Source: UBA6183 sp034676125 (GTDB taxonomy: Bacteria; Bacteroidota; Bacteroidia; UKL13-3). Taken from it: a DNA stretch of 10,429 nt. Location: NCBI GenBank assembly GCA_034676125.1, contig JAUCCO010000124.1, forward strand, positions 1-10,429, given 5' to 3'. The notes below the pieces were generated by a model that saw only the letters and a program-made list of their open reading frames with translations, was not told the DNA's origin and did no database searches. The position numbers and the translations under genes are program-made. Below, piece by piece: positions 1 through 7,758 of the stretch (its first letter is position 1; every line of letters begins with the position of its first letter).

Positions 1-1040
1 GGTGCAACTGATATAATAAACACAACAACTACTTTAACCCCAACAGGAGTAACTTCTACAACTTATTTTAGGGCAGTAGTAAAAAGCGGAAGTTGTGCAG
101 CAGCAAATTCGTCATCAGTAACCATTACAGTAACTCCAGCACCAGTTGGTGGATCGGTAACAGGAACTAATGCGGTTTGTTCGGGTGCATCACCAGGTAA
201 CTTAACATTGGGTGGACATACAGGCACCATTTCAAAATGGCAAAGTAATACAGGAAGTGGTTGGTTAGATATTGCAAATACAACAACAACACATAACCCA
301 GGAAACTTAACCATAACAACACTATATAGAGCAGTATTAACATCAGGTTCTTGTGCAGCAGATACATCAGCAGCATTAACAGTTACTGTAAGCCCAACAA
401 GTGTCGGTGGAACAGTTAGTTCAAGCCAAAGCATTTGTGCTAGTGGAACTATAGCAGCATTAAACTTAAGTGGCCACACAGGTACAGTAACCAAATGGCA
501 AAGTGCAAACAATGCAGCATTTACAGGTGCAACTGATATAATAAACACAACAACTACTTTAACCCCAACAGGAGTAACTTCTACAACTTATTTTAGGGCA
601 GTAGTAAAAAGCGGAAGTTGTGCAGCAGCAAATTCGTCATCAGTAACCATTACAGTAACTCCAGCACCAGTTGGTGGATCGGTAACAGGAACTAATGCGG
701 TTTGTTCGGGTGCATCACCAGGTAACTTAACATTGGGTGGACATACAGGCACCATTTCAAAATGGCAAAGTAATACAGGAAGTGGTTGGTTAGATATTGC
801 AAATACAACAACAACACATAACCCAGGAAACTTAACCATAACAACACTATATAGAGCAGTATTAACATCAGGTTCTTGTGCAGCAGATACATCAGCAGCA
901 TTAACAGTTACTGTAAGCCCAACAAGTGTCGGTGGAACAGTTAGTTCAAGCCAAAGCATTTGTGCTAGTGGAACTATAGCAGCATTAAACTTAAGTGGCC
1001 ACACAGGTACAGTAACCAAATGGCAAAGTGCAAACAATGC
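1..1040 (+). repeat. 525-bp tandem duplication within the repeat protein gene
   Basis: Bases 1-515 match bases 526-1040 without a difference that I can find, silent codon positions included. The first mismatch is 516 (a) against 1041 (t). The period of 525 bp equals 175 codons, one pair of modules (86 + 89 residues), so the duplication keeps the frame. The window starts inside a unit, so further copies may lie upstream. Modules from 1195 onward have the same layout but differ at many positions, so this pair is much younger than the rest of the array, or has been homogenised by gene conversion. Confidence 0.95.
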
Positions 1041-2775
1041 TGCCTTTACAGGTGCAACTGATATTGCCAACACAACAACAACTTTAACCCCAACAGGAGT
1101 AACATCTACTACCTATTTTAGAGCAGTAGTTCAGAGTGGAAGTTGTACAGCAGCAAACTCATCATCAGTAACCATTACAGTAAGTCCATCACCAGTTGGT
1201 GGAACCATAACAGGAACTAATGCCGTTTGCTCGGGTACATCACCAGGTAACTTAACATTGGGTGGACATACAGGTACTATATCAAAATGGCAAAGTAAAA
1301 CAAGTAGCAGTTGGGTTGATATTGCAAATACAACAACAACCCTTAATCCAGGTAACCTAACCATAACAACACAATATCGAGCAATTTTAACATCAGGCTC
1401 TTGTCCTGCAGATACATCAGCAGTATTCACCGTTACAGTAACTCCAAGTACAGTTGGAGGTTCGATTTCATCAAACCAAACAATTTGTGCAAATAACACA
1501 GTAGCGCAATTAACCTTAAGCGGACATGTTGGTTTTGTTACCAGATGGCAAAGTGCAAATAATGCCGCATTTACTGGAGCTACTGATATATCAGGAACAA
1601 CAGGTTCAACTACCTACACACCAACAAATTTAACTGCTACTACATATTACCGTGCGGTAATACAAAGTGGCGCTTGTTCTGCTGCTAATTCATCAACAGT
1701 TACCATTACAGTTACTCCATCACCAATTGGTGGCGCTGTTACAGGAACAAGTTCAGTTTGTTCAGGTTCAACTCCAGGTGCATTAACATTAAGTGGACAC
1801 ACTGGTAATATAGCCATGTGGCAAAGTAACAGTGGTAGTGGATGGATTAATATAAGTAATACTACCGCAAGTTATAACCCAGGTAATTTAACTGCAACAA
1901 CACAATTTAGAGCCATATTAACTTTTGGTTCTTGCCCAGCAGATACATCAACTGCACAAACGGTAACTGTTACCGCACCATCTGTAGGTGGAACAGTTAG
2001 CTCAAACCAAACAATTTGTTCTGGAGGAACGGTTGCAGCATTAAGTTTAACCGGTAATACAGGTAAAGTAACAAAATGGCAAAGTGCAAACAATGCAGCA
2101 TTTACCGGAGCTACAGATATAAATGATACAAATACTACTTATACACCAACAGCAGTAGTAAGTAATACCTACTATAGAGCAGTTGTAGCAAATGGTACTT
2201 GTGCTTCGGCTAATTCTAGCTCAGTTTTAATTACCGTTGGTACCCCATCAGCTGGAGGAAGCGTTAGTGGTAATCAAACTATATGTGCTGGCGATGCAGT
2301 TACACAATTAACTCTTAGTGGAAATACAGGGTCGGTAACAAAATGGCAAAGTTCAAGCAACTCAGCATTTACTACTCCAGTAGATATTGTTAACACAGCT
2401 ACAACATATACACCAACTGGTGTAACTACTACTACATATTATAGAGCAGTGGTAGCTAATGGTGGTTGTCCATCAGCAAATTCAACTTCTGCATTAATTA
2501 CTGTAAACCCTGCATCAGTAGGTGGTGTAATTGCAGGTAGTACACCAATTTGTACTAATGGTACTGCTAATTTATTCTTATCAGGACAAGCTGGTTCAAT
2601 CATAAAATGGCAAAGCGCAGTTGCTCCATTTGCAACCTATAGTGATATAGCAAATACTTCGTCATTATTGTCTGCATCGGGAATTACTCAAAACACACGT
2701 TTCCGTGCAGTTGTTCAAAATGGTTCTTGCTCAATAGTTAACAGCAACGAATTTGAAGTAGCTGTAACAAATAGT
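1..2775 (+). repeat. Array of Ig-like modules, alternating A and B types
   Basis: Module starts, taken at the VGG-type motif, fall at 145, 403, 670, 928, 1195, 1453, 1726, 1984, 2251 and 2518, after a partial module at 1-144. A modules (145, 670, 1195, 1726) are each 258 bp and carry an N(T/S)GSGW-like insert. B modules (403, 928, 1453, 1984, 2251) are 267 bp, or 273 bp for the one at 1453, and carry an NNAAFTGATDI-like stretch. Strict A/B alternation stops at 2251, where a second B-like module follows directly. The last module (2518) is the most diverged. Two conserved Cys per module could form a disulfide in an Ig-like fold; that is inference. Confidence 0.88.
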
Positions 2776-4254
2776 GGAATATGGACTGGTGCAACAAGCA
2801 GCAGTTGGAATGTAGCAACAAACTGGTGCGGTGGTGTTCCAACCGCTGCAACTAATGTGGTTATCCCTTCAGGAACGCCAAATGCGCCTACAATTAATAT
2901 TGCCACAGCAGCAGCCAATAACCTTACAGTTGATGCTGGAGCTACATTAACCTTTGCAGGAACTACAAGTGTTATAGATATTAAAGGTAACTTGGTTGTT
3001 AATGGAACATTTAATACAGCAAATGGTACAGTATCGTTAAGTGGTGCAGTTGCACAAAATTTTGCTGGTATTACTTACGATAACTTAGTAATTAATAGTA
3101 ACACTGTTAAAACCTTAACTGGTGATGCGAATGTTGCCAATAGCCTTGCTTTAACTTCAGGTTTAGTTAATTTAAATGGGTTTATTTTAAGAACATTTAG
3201 CTTAACAACAATTACTGGAGGTTCATCTTCATCATACTTTATTACTGGTACTGGTGGGTTGAAACAATTTGTAGGTGCAACATCTAAGTTATTCCATTTA
3301 GGAACAAGCTCTTCATATAACCCAATAACTATTAATAATTCAGGTACAACAGGAAACTTTACAGTAACCATGCTTGATAATATTTATAATAGCTACACTG
3401 GTTTAGTTGGTTCAAGCCCAATTGGAATAAACGTTTTACGCAGAACGCTGAATATTGAAAAAGATTTTGCAGGTGCGCCAAACGCAGATATTACTGTACA
3501 ATGGAATGCTGTAGACGAAGCAAGCTTAAATAGAACACAACTTATAGTTGGAAGGTTTAACGGTGGTGTTTGGAGTAATACGGGTGCAGCAGTAGCAGCC
3601 GCAACAGGTTCAAATCCATACTTCCATACTTTTAATATTACCCAAGCTGGTTTATATGGTATTGGTGATGTTAATTCTCCATTGCCAGTTAGTTTAGTAT
3701 CATTTGGAGCTAAGTTGGTTAAAGGAATATCATTAGTAAATTGGACTACCGCATCAGAAATTAATGTTGGCCACTTTGATATTGAGCGTTCTTTTGATGG
3801 ACATCAGTTCTCTACCATAGGTACAGTTAAGGCCAAAGGAAATAGTAGCGGTAGATTAGATTACAAGTTTGTAGACGAAACCTCACCAGAGGCACTAGCT
3901 GCAAGCAATGTATTGTACTACCGTTTAAAACAACAAGATTTGAGTGGTCATTTCGAATACAGTAAAATTGTTTCGGTAAGTCATTTTAATGCAATTGTTT
4001 TTGATGTTATTGCTACAACTCCAAATCCATTTAATGACGAAGCTGATATTAGCTACAAAACAAGTAGTAACAGCCTTGTTCAAGTTCAAGTAACCGATGC
4101 ATTTGGTAAGTTGATTAAAACAGCAACTTTATCTCCAGAAATTGGTGCTAATGTTTACAAATTAGAACTTGATGACTTGTTTGCTTCGGGTGTTTATTTT
4201 GTTAAAATAACACAAGATGGGAAATCGAAAATTGTAAAAGCAATTAAAAAATAG
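1..4254 (+). CDS. Giant Ig-like-repeat surface/secreted protein with T9SS C-terminal sorting domain (5' partial)
   Basis: The reading frame is open from base 1 to a TAG at 4252-4254, so the true start lies outside the window (1417 codons seen). A TTG at 208 is only an internal leucine. Order of parts: a repeat array (about residues 1-925) whose modules carry a VGG start, a Cys, a KWQS-type Trp core, a (T)TxYRAV strand and a second Cys in SGxC; a Thr/Ser/Asn-rich beta region starting IWTGATSSSWNVATNW (about 926-1225); an FN3-like stretch typical of Bacteroidota (PLPVSLVSFGAKL to YYRLKQQDLSG); and a type A sorting domain at the C-terminus. The array resembles the Ig-like domains of large Bacteroidota adhesins. 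By family knowledge the protein would be Sec-exported and then carried across the outer membrane by T9SS. The ligand is unknown; adhesion or matrix function is inference. The signal peptide is not in the window. Confidence 0.93.
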   Translation, partial: GATDIINTTTTLTPTGVTSTTYFRAVVKSGSCAAANSSSVTITVTPAPVGGSVTGTNAVCSGASPGNLTLGGHTGTISKWQSNTGSGWLDIANTTTTHNPGNLTITTLYRAVLTSGSCAADTSAALTVTVSPTSVGGTVSSSQSICASGTIAALNLSGHTGTVTKWQSANNAAFTGATDIINTTTTLTPTGVTSTTYFRAVVKSGSCAAANSSSVTITVTPAPVGGSVTGTNAVCSGASPGNLTLGGHTGTISKWQSNTGSGWLDIANTTTTHNPGNLTITTLYRAVLTSGSCAADTSAALTVTVSPTSVGGTVSSSQSICASGTIAALNLSGHTGTVTKWQSANNAAFTGATDIANTTTTLTPTGVTSTTYFRAVVQSGSCTAANSSSVTITVSPSPVGGTITGTNAVCSGTSPGNLTLGGHTGTISKWQSKTSSSWVDIANTTTTLNPGNLTITTQYRAILTSGSCPADTSAVFTVTVTPSTVGGSISSNQTICANNTVAQLTLSGHVGFVTRWQSANNAAFTGATDISGTTGSTTYTPTNLTATTYYRAVIQSGACSAANSSTVTITVTPSPIGGAVTGTSSVCSGSTPGALTLSGHTGNIAMWQSNSGSGWINISNTTASYNPGNLTATTQFRAILTFGSCPADTSTAQTVTVTAPSVGGTVSSNQTICSGGTVAALSLTGNTGKVTKWQSANNAAFTGATDINDTNTTYTPTAVVSNTYYRAVVANGTCASANSSSVLITVGTPSAGGSVSGNQTICAGDAVTQLTLSGNTGSVTKWQSSSNSAFTTPVDIVNTATTYTPTGVTTTTYYRAVVANGGCPSANSTSALITVNPASVGGVIAGSTPICTNGTANLFLSGQAGSIIKWQSAVAPFATYSDIANTSSLLSASGITQNTRFRAVVQNGSCSIVNSNEFEVAVTNSGIWTGATSSSWNVATNWCGGVPTAATNVVIPSGTPNAPTINIATAAANNLTVDAGATLTFAGTTSVIDIKGNLVVNGTFNTANGTVSLSGAVAQNFAGITYDNLVINSNTVKTLTGDANVANSLALTSGLVNLNGFILRTFSLTTITGGSSSSYFITGTGGLKQFVGATSKLFHLGTSSSYNPITINNSGTTGNFTVTMLDNIYNSYTGLVGSSPIGINVLRRTLNIEKDFAGAPNADITVQWNAVDEASLNRTQLIVGRFNGGVWSNTGAAVAAATGSNPYFHTFNITQAGLYGIGDVNSPLPVSLVSFGAKLVKGISLVNWTTASEINVGHFDIERSFDGHQFSTIGTVKAKGNSSGRLDYKFVDETSPEALAASNVLYYRLKQQDLSGHFEYSKIVSVSHFNAIVFDVIATTPNPFNDEADISYKTSSNSLVQVQVTDAFGKLIKTATLSPEIGANVYKLELDDLFASGVYFVKITQDGKSKIVKAIKK
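4012..4251 (+). other. T9SS type A C-terminal sorting domain of the repeat protein
   Basis: The last 80 residues run from ATTPNPFNDEADISY through VQVTDAFGKLI and the GANVYKLEL/LFASGVYFVKI strands to a basic end KSKIVKAIKK. This is the pattern of the type A sorting signal: a PNPF motif, a beta-sandwich with a G(V/L)Y(F/L)V(K/R) strand, and a terminal Lys-rich strand. By family knowledge it is recognised by the T9SS translocon and usually cleaved by the PorU sortase when the protein is attached to the cell surface or released. Confidence 0.92.
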
Positions 4255-4275
4255 TTGCCATTAACTTATAATATT

Positions 4276-4304
4276 AAAAAGCAGGCCATGTGCCTGCTTT
4301 TTTT
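4276..4304 (+). terminator. Intrinsic terminator after the repeat protein gene
   Basis: A GCAGGC/GCCTGC stem (4281-4286 with 4292-4297) with a 5-nt loop is extended by an A-run before it and followed by a T-run. It starts 21 bp after the stop codon. The A-run on the left makes it plausible in both directions, but the only gene it clearly ends is the upstream plus-strand one. Confidence 0.9.
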
Positions 4305-4460
4305 GTTTTATATATTGGGTAATTGGGTTTCGGTTTGGGTGATGGTTTGCAACTTTCTGTCTTTTGTAATGTGTTGTTTATTAGCTTGTAATCAAGAGTT
4401 TTTTCGGATTTTATAAAATTGTTTTATATCCTCTTTATCTATTATAAAAGTGATTAAACC

Positions 4461-4492
4461 TTATCCACAAAAAGATTAAACTTTGTGGGTAT
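4461..4492. promoter_or_regulatory. Perfect DnaA box forming one arm of an inverted repeat upstream of gyrA
   Basis: TTATCCACA at 4461-4469 is an exact match to the bacterial DnaA-box consensus. TGTGGGTAT at 4484-4492 matches the same box on the other strand at 7 of 9 positions. Bases 4462-4471 and 4482-4491 can pair over ten positions with one G-U and a 10-base loop. It lies about 125-155 bp before the gyrA start and upstream of the candidate promoter. A role in DnaA-linked control of gyrA is possible; a chance match in AT-rich DNA is not excluded. Confidence 0.4.
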
Positions 4493-4521
4493 TTTAACAA
4501 GGTTATCAGGTAATAAAATTG

Positions 4522-4528
4522 TACTTTG
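4522..4528 (+). promoter_or_regulatory. Possible gyrA promoter -7 element
   Basis: TACTTTG resembles the Bacteroidota -7 element TAnnTTTG but is one base short between TA and TTTG, and no clear TTG is seen at the -33 position. It would give a leader of roughly 80 bases before the gyrA ATG. This is a weak call based on similarity and position only. Confidence 0.3.
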
Positions 4529-4616
4529 CCACGTATTTAAAAAGTAGATAAAGCCTAGGCATAAACAGCTTTTTAAGTATTGTCAATTTTAGGAAAATAA
4601 ATTACAAAATATACGC

Positions 4617-7238
4617 ATGGCTGAAGACAGAATTATTTCTATTAACATTGAAGATGAAATGAAAACAGCTTACATCGATTATTCGATGTCGGTTATCGTT
4701 TCTCGTGCATTACCTGATGTTCGTGATGGTTTAAAACCCGTTCATCGTAGGGTGCTTTATGGTATGACAGAGTTAGGACTTGCATCAAACCGTCCTCATA
4801 AAAAATCTGCTCGTATTGTGGGAGAGGTGTTGGGTAAGTTTCACCCACATGGTGATAGCTCTGTTTATGACGCAATGGTGCGCATGGCGCAAGAGTGGAG
4901 TATGCGTTATATGCTTGTTGATGGCCAAGGTAACTTTGGTTCGGTTGATGGTGATATGCCAGCAGCAATGCGTTATACCGAAGCCCGTTTTCGCAAAATA
5001 GCTGAAGAGCTTTTAATTGATATTGATAAAAACACAGTAGACTTTAGGCCAAACTTTGATGATAGTTTGCAAGAGCCAACCGTATTGCCAGCTAAAGTAC
5101 CAAACTTATTAATGAATGGTGCAAGCGGTATTGCTGTTGGTATGGCTACTAATATGCCTCCTCATAACTTATCAGAAGTTATAGATGGTATTATGGCTTA
5201 TATCGATAATAACGATATTGAAATTTCTGAATTAATTAAACACATCAAAGCGCCTGATTTTCCTACAGGTGGTATAATATACGGTTACGCTGGTGTTAAA
5301 GATGCATTTGAAACTGGTAGAGGCCGGATAATGATGCGTGGTAAAGCCATTTTTGAAACAAGCAAAACTGGTAAAGAACAAATTGTAGTAAACGAAATTC
5401 CTTACCAGGTTAACAAAGCATCTTTAATTGAACGTGCTGCCGAATTGGTTAACGAAAAAGTTATTGAAGGCATTAGTGATATCCGCGATGAGTCGGATAG
5501 AGATGGTATGCGTATTGTGTTTGATTTAAAACGTGATGCAGTGCCAAATGTAATTTTAAACCAATTATATAAACACACCGCATTACAATCATCATTTAAT
5601 GTAAACAATGTGGCCTTAGTAAAAGGAAGGCCAGAGATGCTTAACTTAAAAGATTTAATTAAGTATTATGTTGAACATCGCCACGAAGTAGTGGTGCGTA
5701 GAACTAAATACGAATTAGAAGAAGCTCAAAAGCGTGCTCATATTTTAGAAGGTTTATTAATTGCTATTGATAACCTTGATGCAGTTATAAAAATTATTCG
5801 CGAAGCAGTAAATCCAGAAGAAGCTAGAAACCAATTAATGGCTAGCTTTAAGCTTTCAGAAATACAATCGAAAGCAATTTTGGATATGCGTTTGCGTGCT
5901 TTAACAGGTCTTGAGCGTGATAAAGTAAAGGATGAATATGCTGAGTTAATGAAGTTGATTACTTATTTACAATCAATTTTAGATAATGAACCGTTACGTA
6001 TGCAAATCATTAAAGATGAATTGACGGAAATGAAAACCAAATACGGTGACGAGCGTAGAACGGAGATTATTTATGCAGGTAACGAAATGAGTATGGAAGA
6101 TTTAATTCCTGATGATGATGTGGTAATTACCATTTCGCATTTGGGTTATGTTAAACGTACTTTGTTGAGTGAATATCGTACCCAAAATCGTGGTGGACGT
6201 GGTTCTCGTGGCGTATCAAAACGTGATGAAGATTTTGTTGAACACGTATTAATGGCCACAAACCATAACTATATATTATTCTTTACCAACCAAGGTAAAT
6301 GTTATTGGTTAAAAGTTTGGGAAATTCCTGAAGGAGAAAAAACATCTAAGGGTCGTGCAATTCAAAACTTAATTAACATAAGCAGCGAAGAAAAAGTAAT
6401 GGCTTACTTAAATGTTAAAACTTTAAGTGATGAAGAATATATTAAAAATACAAGTGTGGTAATGTGTACCGAACAAGGAACCATTAAAAAAACTACATTA
6501 GAAGCATATTCTCGTCCACGTGCAAATGGTGTTAATGCAATTAATGTGCGCGAAGGCGATATGTTAGTTGAAGCAAGATTAACCAACGGAACTTGCGAAA
6601 TTATTATTGCAAGCCGCGAAGGTAAAGCCATTAGGTTTAACGAAAGTGGCGTTCGCCCAATGGGACGTACAGCAACAGGTGTTCGTGCAATACGTTTAGC
6701 AGAAGGCGATACCGTAATTGGTATGATAGCTATTGAAGACCCTAAAGTTACTAATGCATTGGTAGTTTCTGAAAATGGTTTAGGTAAACGCAGTGAGGTT
6801 GAAGATTACCGTATTACAAAACGTGGCGGTAAAGGTGTAATGGCTATGAATGTTACTGATAAAACTGGTAAACTAGTTGCTATTAAAGAAGTTGATGATA
6901 CCAACGATATTATGATTATGACCAAAAAAGGCATAACCATACGTTTAAGTGTTAAAGATTTACGCGTGTTAGGCAGGGTTACGCAAGGTGTTCGTTTAAT
7001 TAATATTGATGATAAAGATGCCATTGCATCGGTAGCTAAAATTAATTATGTAGAGGTTGAAGAAGACGAATTTATAGAAGGCCAAATAGGAGAGGATGGT
7101 TTACCAATTGTTAATATTGTAGAAGGTGCAACACCAACTAATATTGATAATATAGTAGATAGGGCTATGAATGATGCCCAAGACCAAGCCAACGAAGAAA
7201 AAGAAACCGATAAAACCGATGACGATACTAAAGAATAG
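4617..7238 (+). CDS. gyrA: DNA gyrase subunit A
   Basis: GyrA is the DNA breakage-reunion subunit of gyrase (A2B2 with GyrB), which introduces negative supercoils using ATP. The 873-residue length is normal. Visible features: the N-terminal YIDYSMSVIVSRALPDVRDGLKP block, the HPHGDSSVYDAMVRMAQ segment, and AMRYTEAR with catalytic Tyr120 (E. coli Tyr122) next to Arg119. The quinolone-determining positions carry Ser81 and Asp85, equivalent to the susceptible-type Ser83 and Asp87 of E. coli. A coiled-coil/tower region leads to a C-terminal beta-pinwheel from about residue 490. The GyrA-box position holds QNRGGRG (523-529), and a related TKRGGKG lies at 734-740. An acidic tail of about 45 residues ends in TDKTDDDTKE. 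The complete pinwheel and box argue for GyrA rather than ParC. The ATG at 4617 starts the conserved MAEDRIISINIEDEMK end. It is probably monocistronic, with terminators on both sides. Confidence 0.97.
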   Translation: MAEDRIISINIEDEMKTAYIDYSMSVIVSRALPDVRDGLKPVHRRVLYGMTELGLASNRPHKKSARIVGEVLGKFHPHGDSSVYDAMVRMAQEWSMRYMLVDGQGNFGSVDGDMPAAMRYTEARFRKIAEELLIDIDKNTVDFRPNFDDSLQEPTVLPAKVPNLLMNGASGIAVGMATNMPPHNLSEVIDGIMAYIDNNDIEISELIKHIKAPDFPTGGIIYGYAGVKDAFETGRGRIMMRGKAIFETSKTGKEQIVVNEIPYQVNKASLIERAAELVNEKVIEGISDIRDESDRDGMRIVFDLKRDAVPNVILNQLYKHTALQSSFNVNNVALVKGRPEMLNLKDLIKYYVEHRHEVVVRRTKYELEEAQKRAHILEGLLIAIDNLDAVIKIIREAVNPEEARNQLMASFKLSEIQSKAILDMRLRALTGLERDKVKDEYAELMKLITYLQSILDNEPLRMQIIKDELTEMKTKYGDERRTEIIYAGNEMSMEDLIPDDDVVITISHLGYVKRTLLSEYRTQNRGGRGSRGVSKRDEDFVEHVLMATNHNYILFFTNQGKCYWLKVWEIPEGEKTSKGRAIQNLINISSEEKVMAYLNVKTLSDEEYIKNTSVVMCTEQGTIKKTTLEAYSRPRANGVNAINVREGDMLVEARLTNGTCEIIIASREGKAIRFNESGVRPMGRTATGVRAIRLAEGDTVIGMIAIEDPKVTNALVVSENGLGKRSEVEDYRITKRGGKGVMAMNVTDKTGKLVAIKEVDDTNDIMIMTKKGITIRLSVKDLRVLGRVTQGVRLINIDDKDAIASVAKINYVEVEEDEFIEGQIGEDGLPIVNIVEGATPTNIDNIVDRAMNDAQDQANEEKETDKTDDDTKE

Positions 7239-7262
7239 TATTTAATTGTAACTAAATATTAG

Positions 7263-7298
7263 CGCCCCAATTTTGCAAAAAGTTGGGGCGTTTTTTTT
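7263..7298 (+). terminator. Strong intrinsic terminator after gyrA
   Basis: CGCCCCAA (7263-7270) pairs with TTGGGGCG (7283-7290) and is followed directly by eight T. It starts 24 bp after the gyrA stop codon and separates gyrA from the repeat/transposase island downstream. Confidence 0.93.
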
Positions 7299-7598
7299 CA
7301 GAACAATGATATGAAAGTAGTAAATACCGAAGAGTTTATTCCAAAAGTAAATTTAATATAGTCCAATTTTGGTTCGCGCCTCATTGAACTATTTTCATGT
7401 AGCATCGGCATCACCATTGTAAAATAAACAATCAGCTTAAGTAGGGTGGTTTAATGATGTTTGATTTAGGTGTTAAATTTAATACATATTAAATCCTCGA
7501 TTCGTAAAATATAGCACACCAGTATATTGAAATTCATTTTTAAACAGCAACATTTTGTTTTGTTACATTTTATCGGCATTTTTACCATTCGGTATTGT

Positions 7599-7626
7599 GT
7601 AGAGACGGACAATTGTCCGTCTCTAT
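7599..7626. repeat. REP-like palindrome, copy 1 (upstream of RAYT)
   Basis: GTAG is followed by a perfect palindrome with arms AGACGGACAA and TTGTCCGTCT, then CTAT. The exact palindrome is 26 bp, 7600-7625. It lies 132 bp upstream of the transposase start, and it differs from copies 2 and 3 by A instead of G in the left arm. It would form a long hairpin in single-stranded DNA or RNA. Confidence 0.85.
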
Positions 7627-7628
7627 AC

Positions 7629-7670
7629 ATGCAACATGCAACATGTAACATGCAACATGCAACATGCAAC
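7629..7670. repeat. Six tandem copies of a 7-bp repeat (ATGCAAC)
   Basis: Units start at 7629, 7636, 7643, 7650, 7657 and 7664. All read ATGCAAC except the third, ATGTAAC. The array begins three bases after the REP-like palindrome, and similar but degenerate ATG-rich sequence continues to about 7725. A 7-bp period shifts any reading frame, and copy number could change by slippage. No gene is clearly read through it. Confidence 0.9.
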
Positions 7671-7674
7671 ATAT

Positions 7675-7682
7675 TATGTTTG
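7675..7682 (+). promoter_or_regulatory. Possible promoter -7 element for the RAYT gene
   Basis: TATGTTTG fits the Bacteroidota TAnnTTTG pattern and lies 76 bp upstream of the transposase ATG, just after the heptamer array. No TTG is visible at the -33 position, which falls within the array. Weak call. Confidence 0.25.
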
Positions 7683-7758
7683 GCATGCATGTTATATGTA
7701 CCATGTAATGCACATGTAACATGATATAAAAACCGATTTTTTAAAAATAAATGTTAAA

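Larger units (their letters stand above)
4255..4616. other. 362-bp AT-rich intergenic region upstream of gyrA
   Basis: After the terminator there is no open frame of note on either strand. The region holds a DnaA-box inverted repeat (4461-4492) and a weak promoter-like site (4522-4528), and ends in an A-rich leader. No Shine-Dalgarno lies at a useful distance from the gyrA ATG: the nearest AGGA is about 23 bases upstream. This is normal for Bacteroidota. Confidence 0.6.
7299..7758. other. 460-bp non-coding region between gyrA and the RAYT transposase
   Basis: No credible gene is seen. A 16-codon frame from 7311 (MKVVNTEEFIPKVNLI) is too short to call. From about 7599 the region becomes repetitive: a REP-like palindrome, six heptamer repeats, then decayed ATGTAAC/ATGCA-like sequence to about 7725. 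Bases 7320-7590 show nothing I can identify. Confidence 0.6.

Noticed and set aside
208..210. TTG as the start of the repeat protein
   Set aside because: The frame is open and module-like from base 1, so this is an internal leucine within an Ig-like module.
63..1499. Long minus-strand open frames opposite the Ig-like repeats (63-548, 588-1073, 1131-1499)
   Set aside because: They repeat with the same 525-bp period as the sense gene and arise from its codon bias; the sense frame is clearly the T9SS protein.
7311..7361. 16-codon frame MKVVNTEEFIPKVNLI just after the gyrA terminator
   Set aside because: Too short, with no recognisable homolog or ribosome-binding context; it could be a remnant of a lost gene, but nothing supports that.
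7466..7724. Small frames on both strands across the heptamer array (7466-7690 minus, 7527-7724 plus)
   Set aside because: Their sequences consist mostly of translated heptamers and the palindrome, with no protein-like composition.
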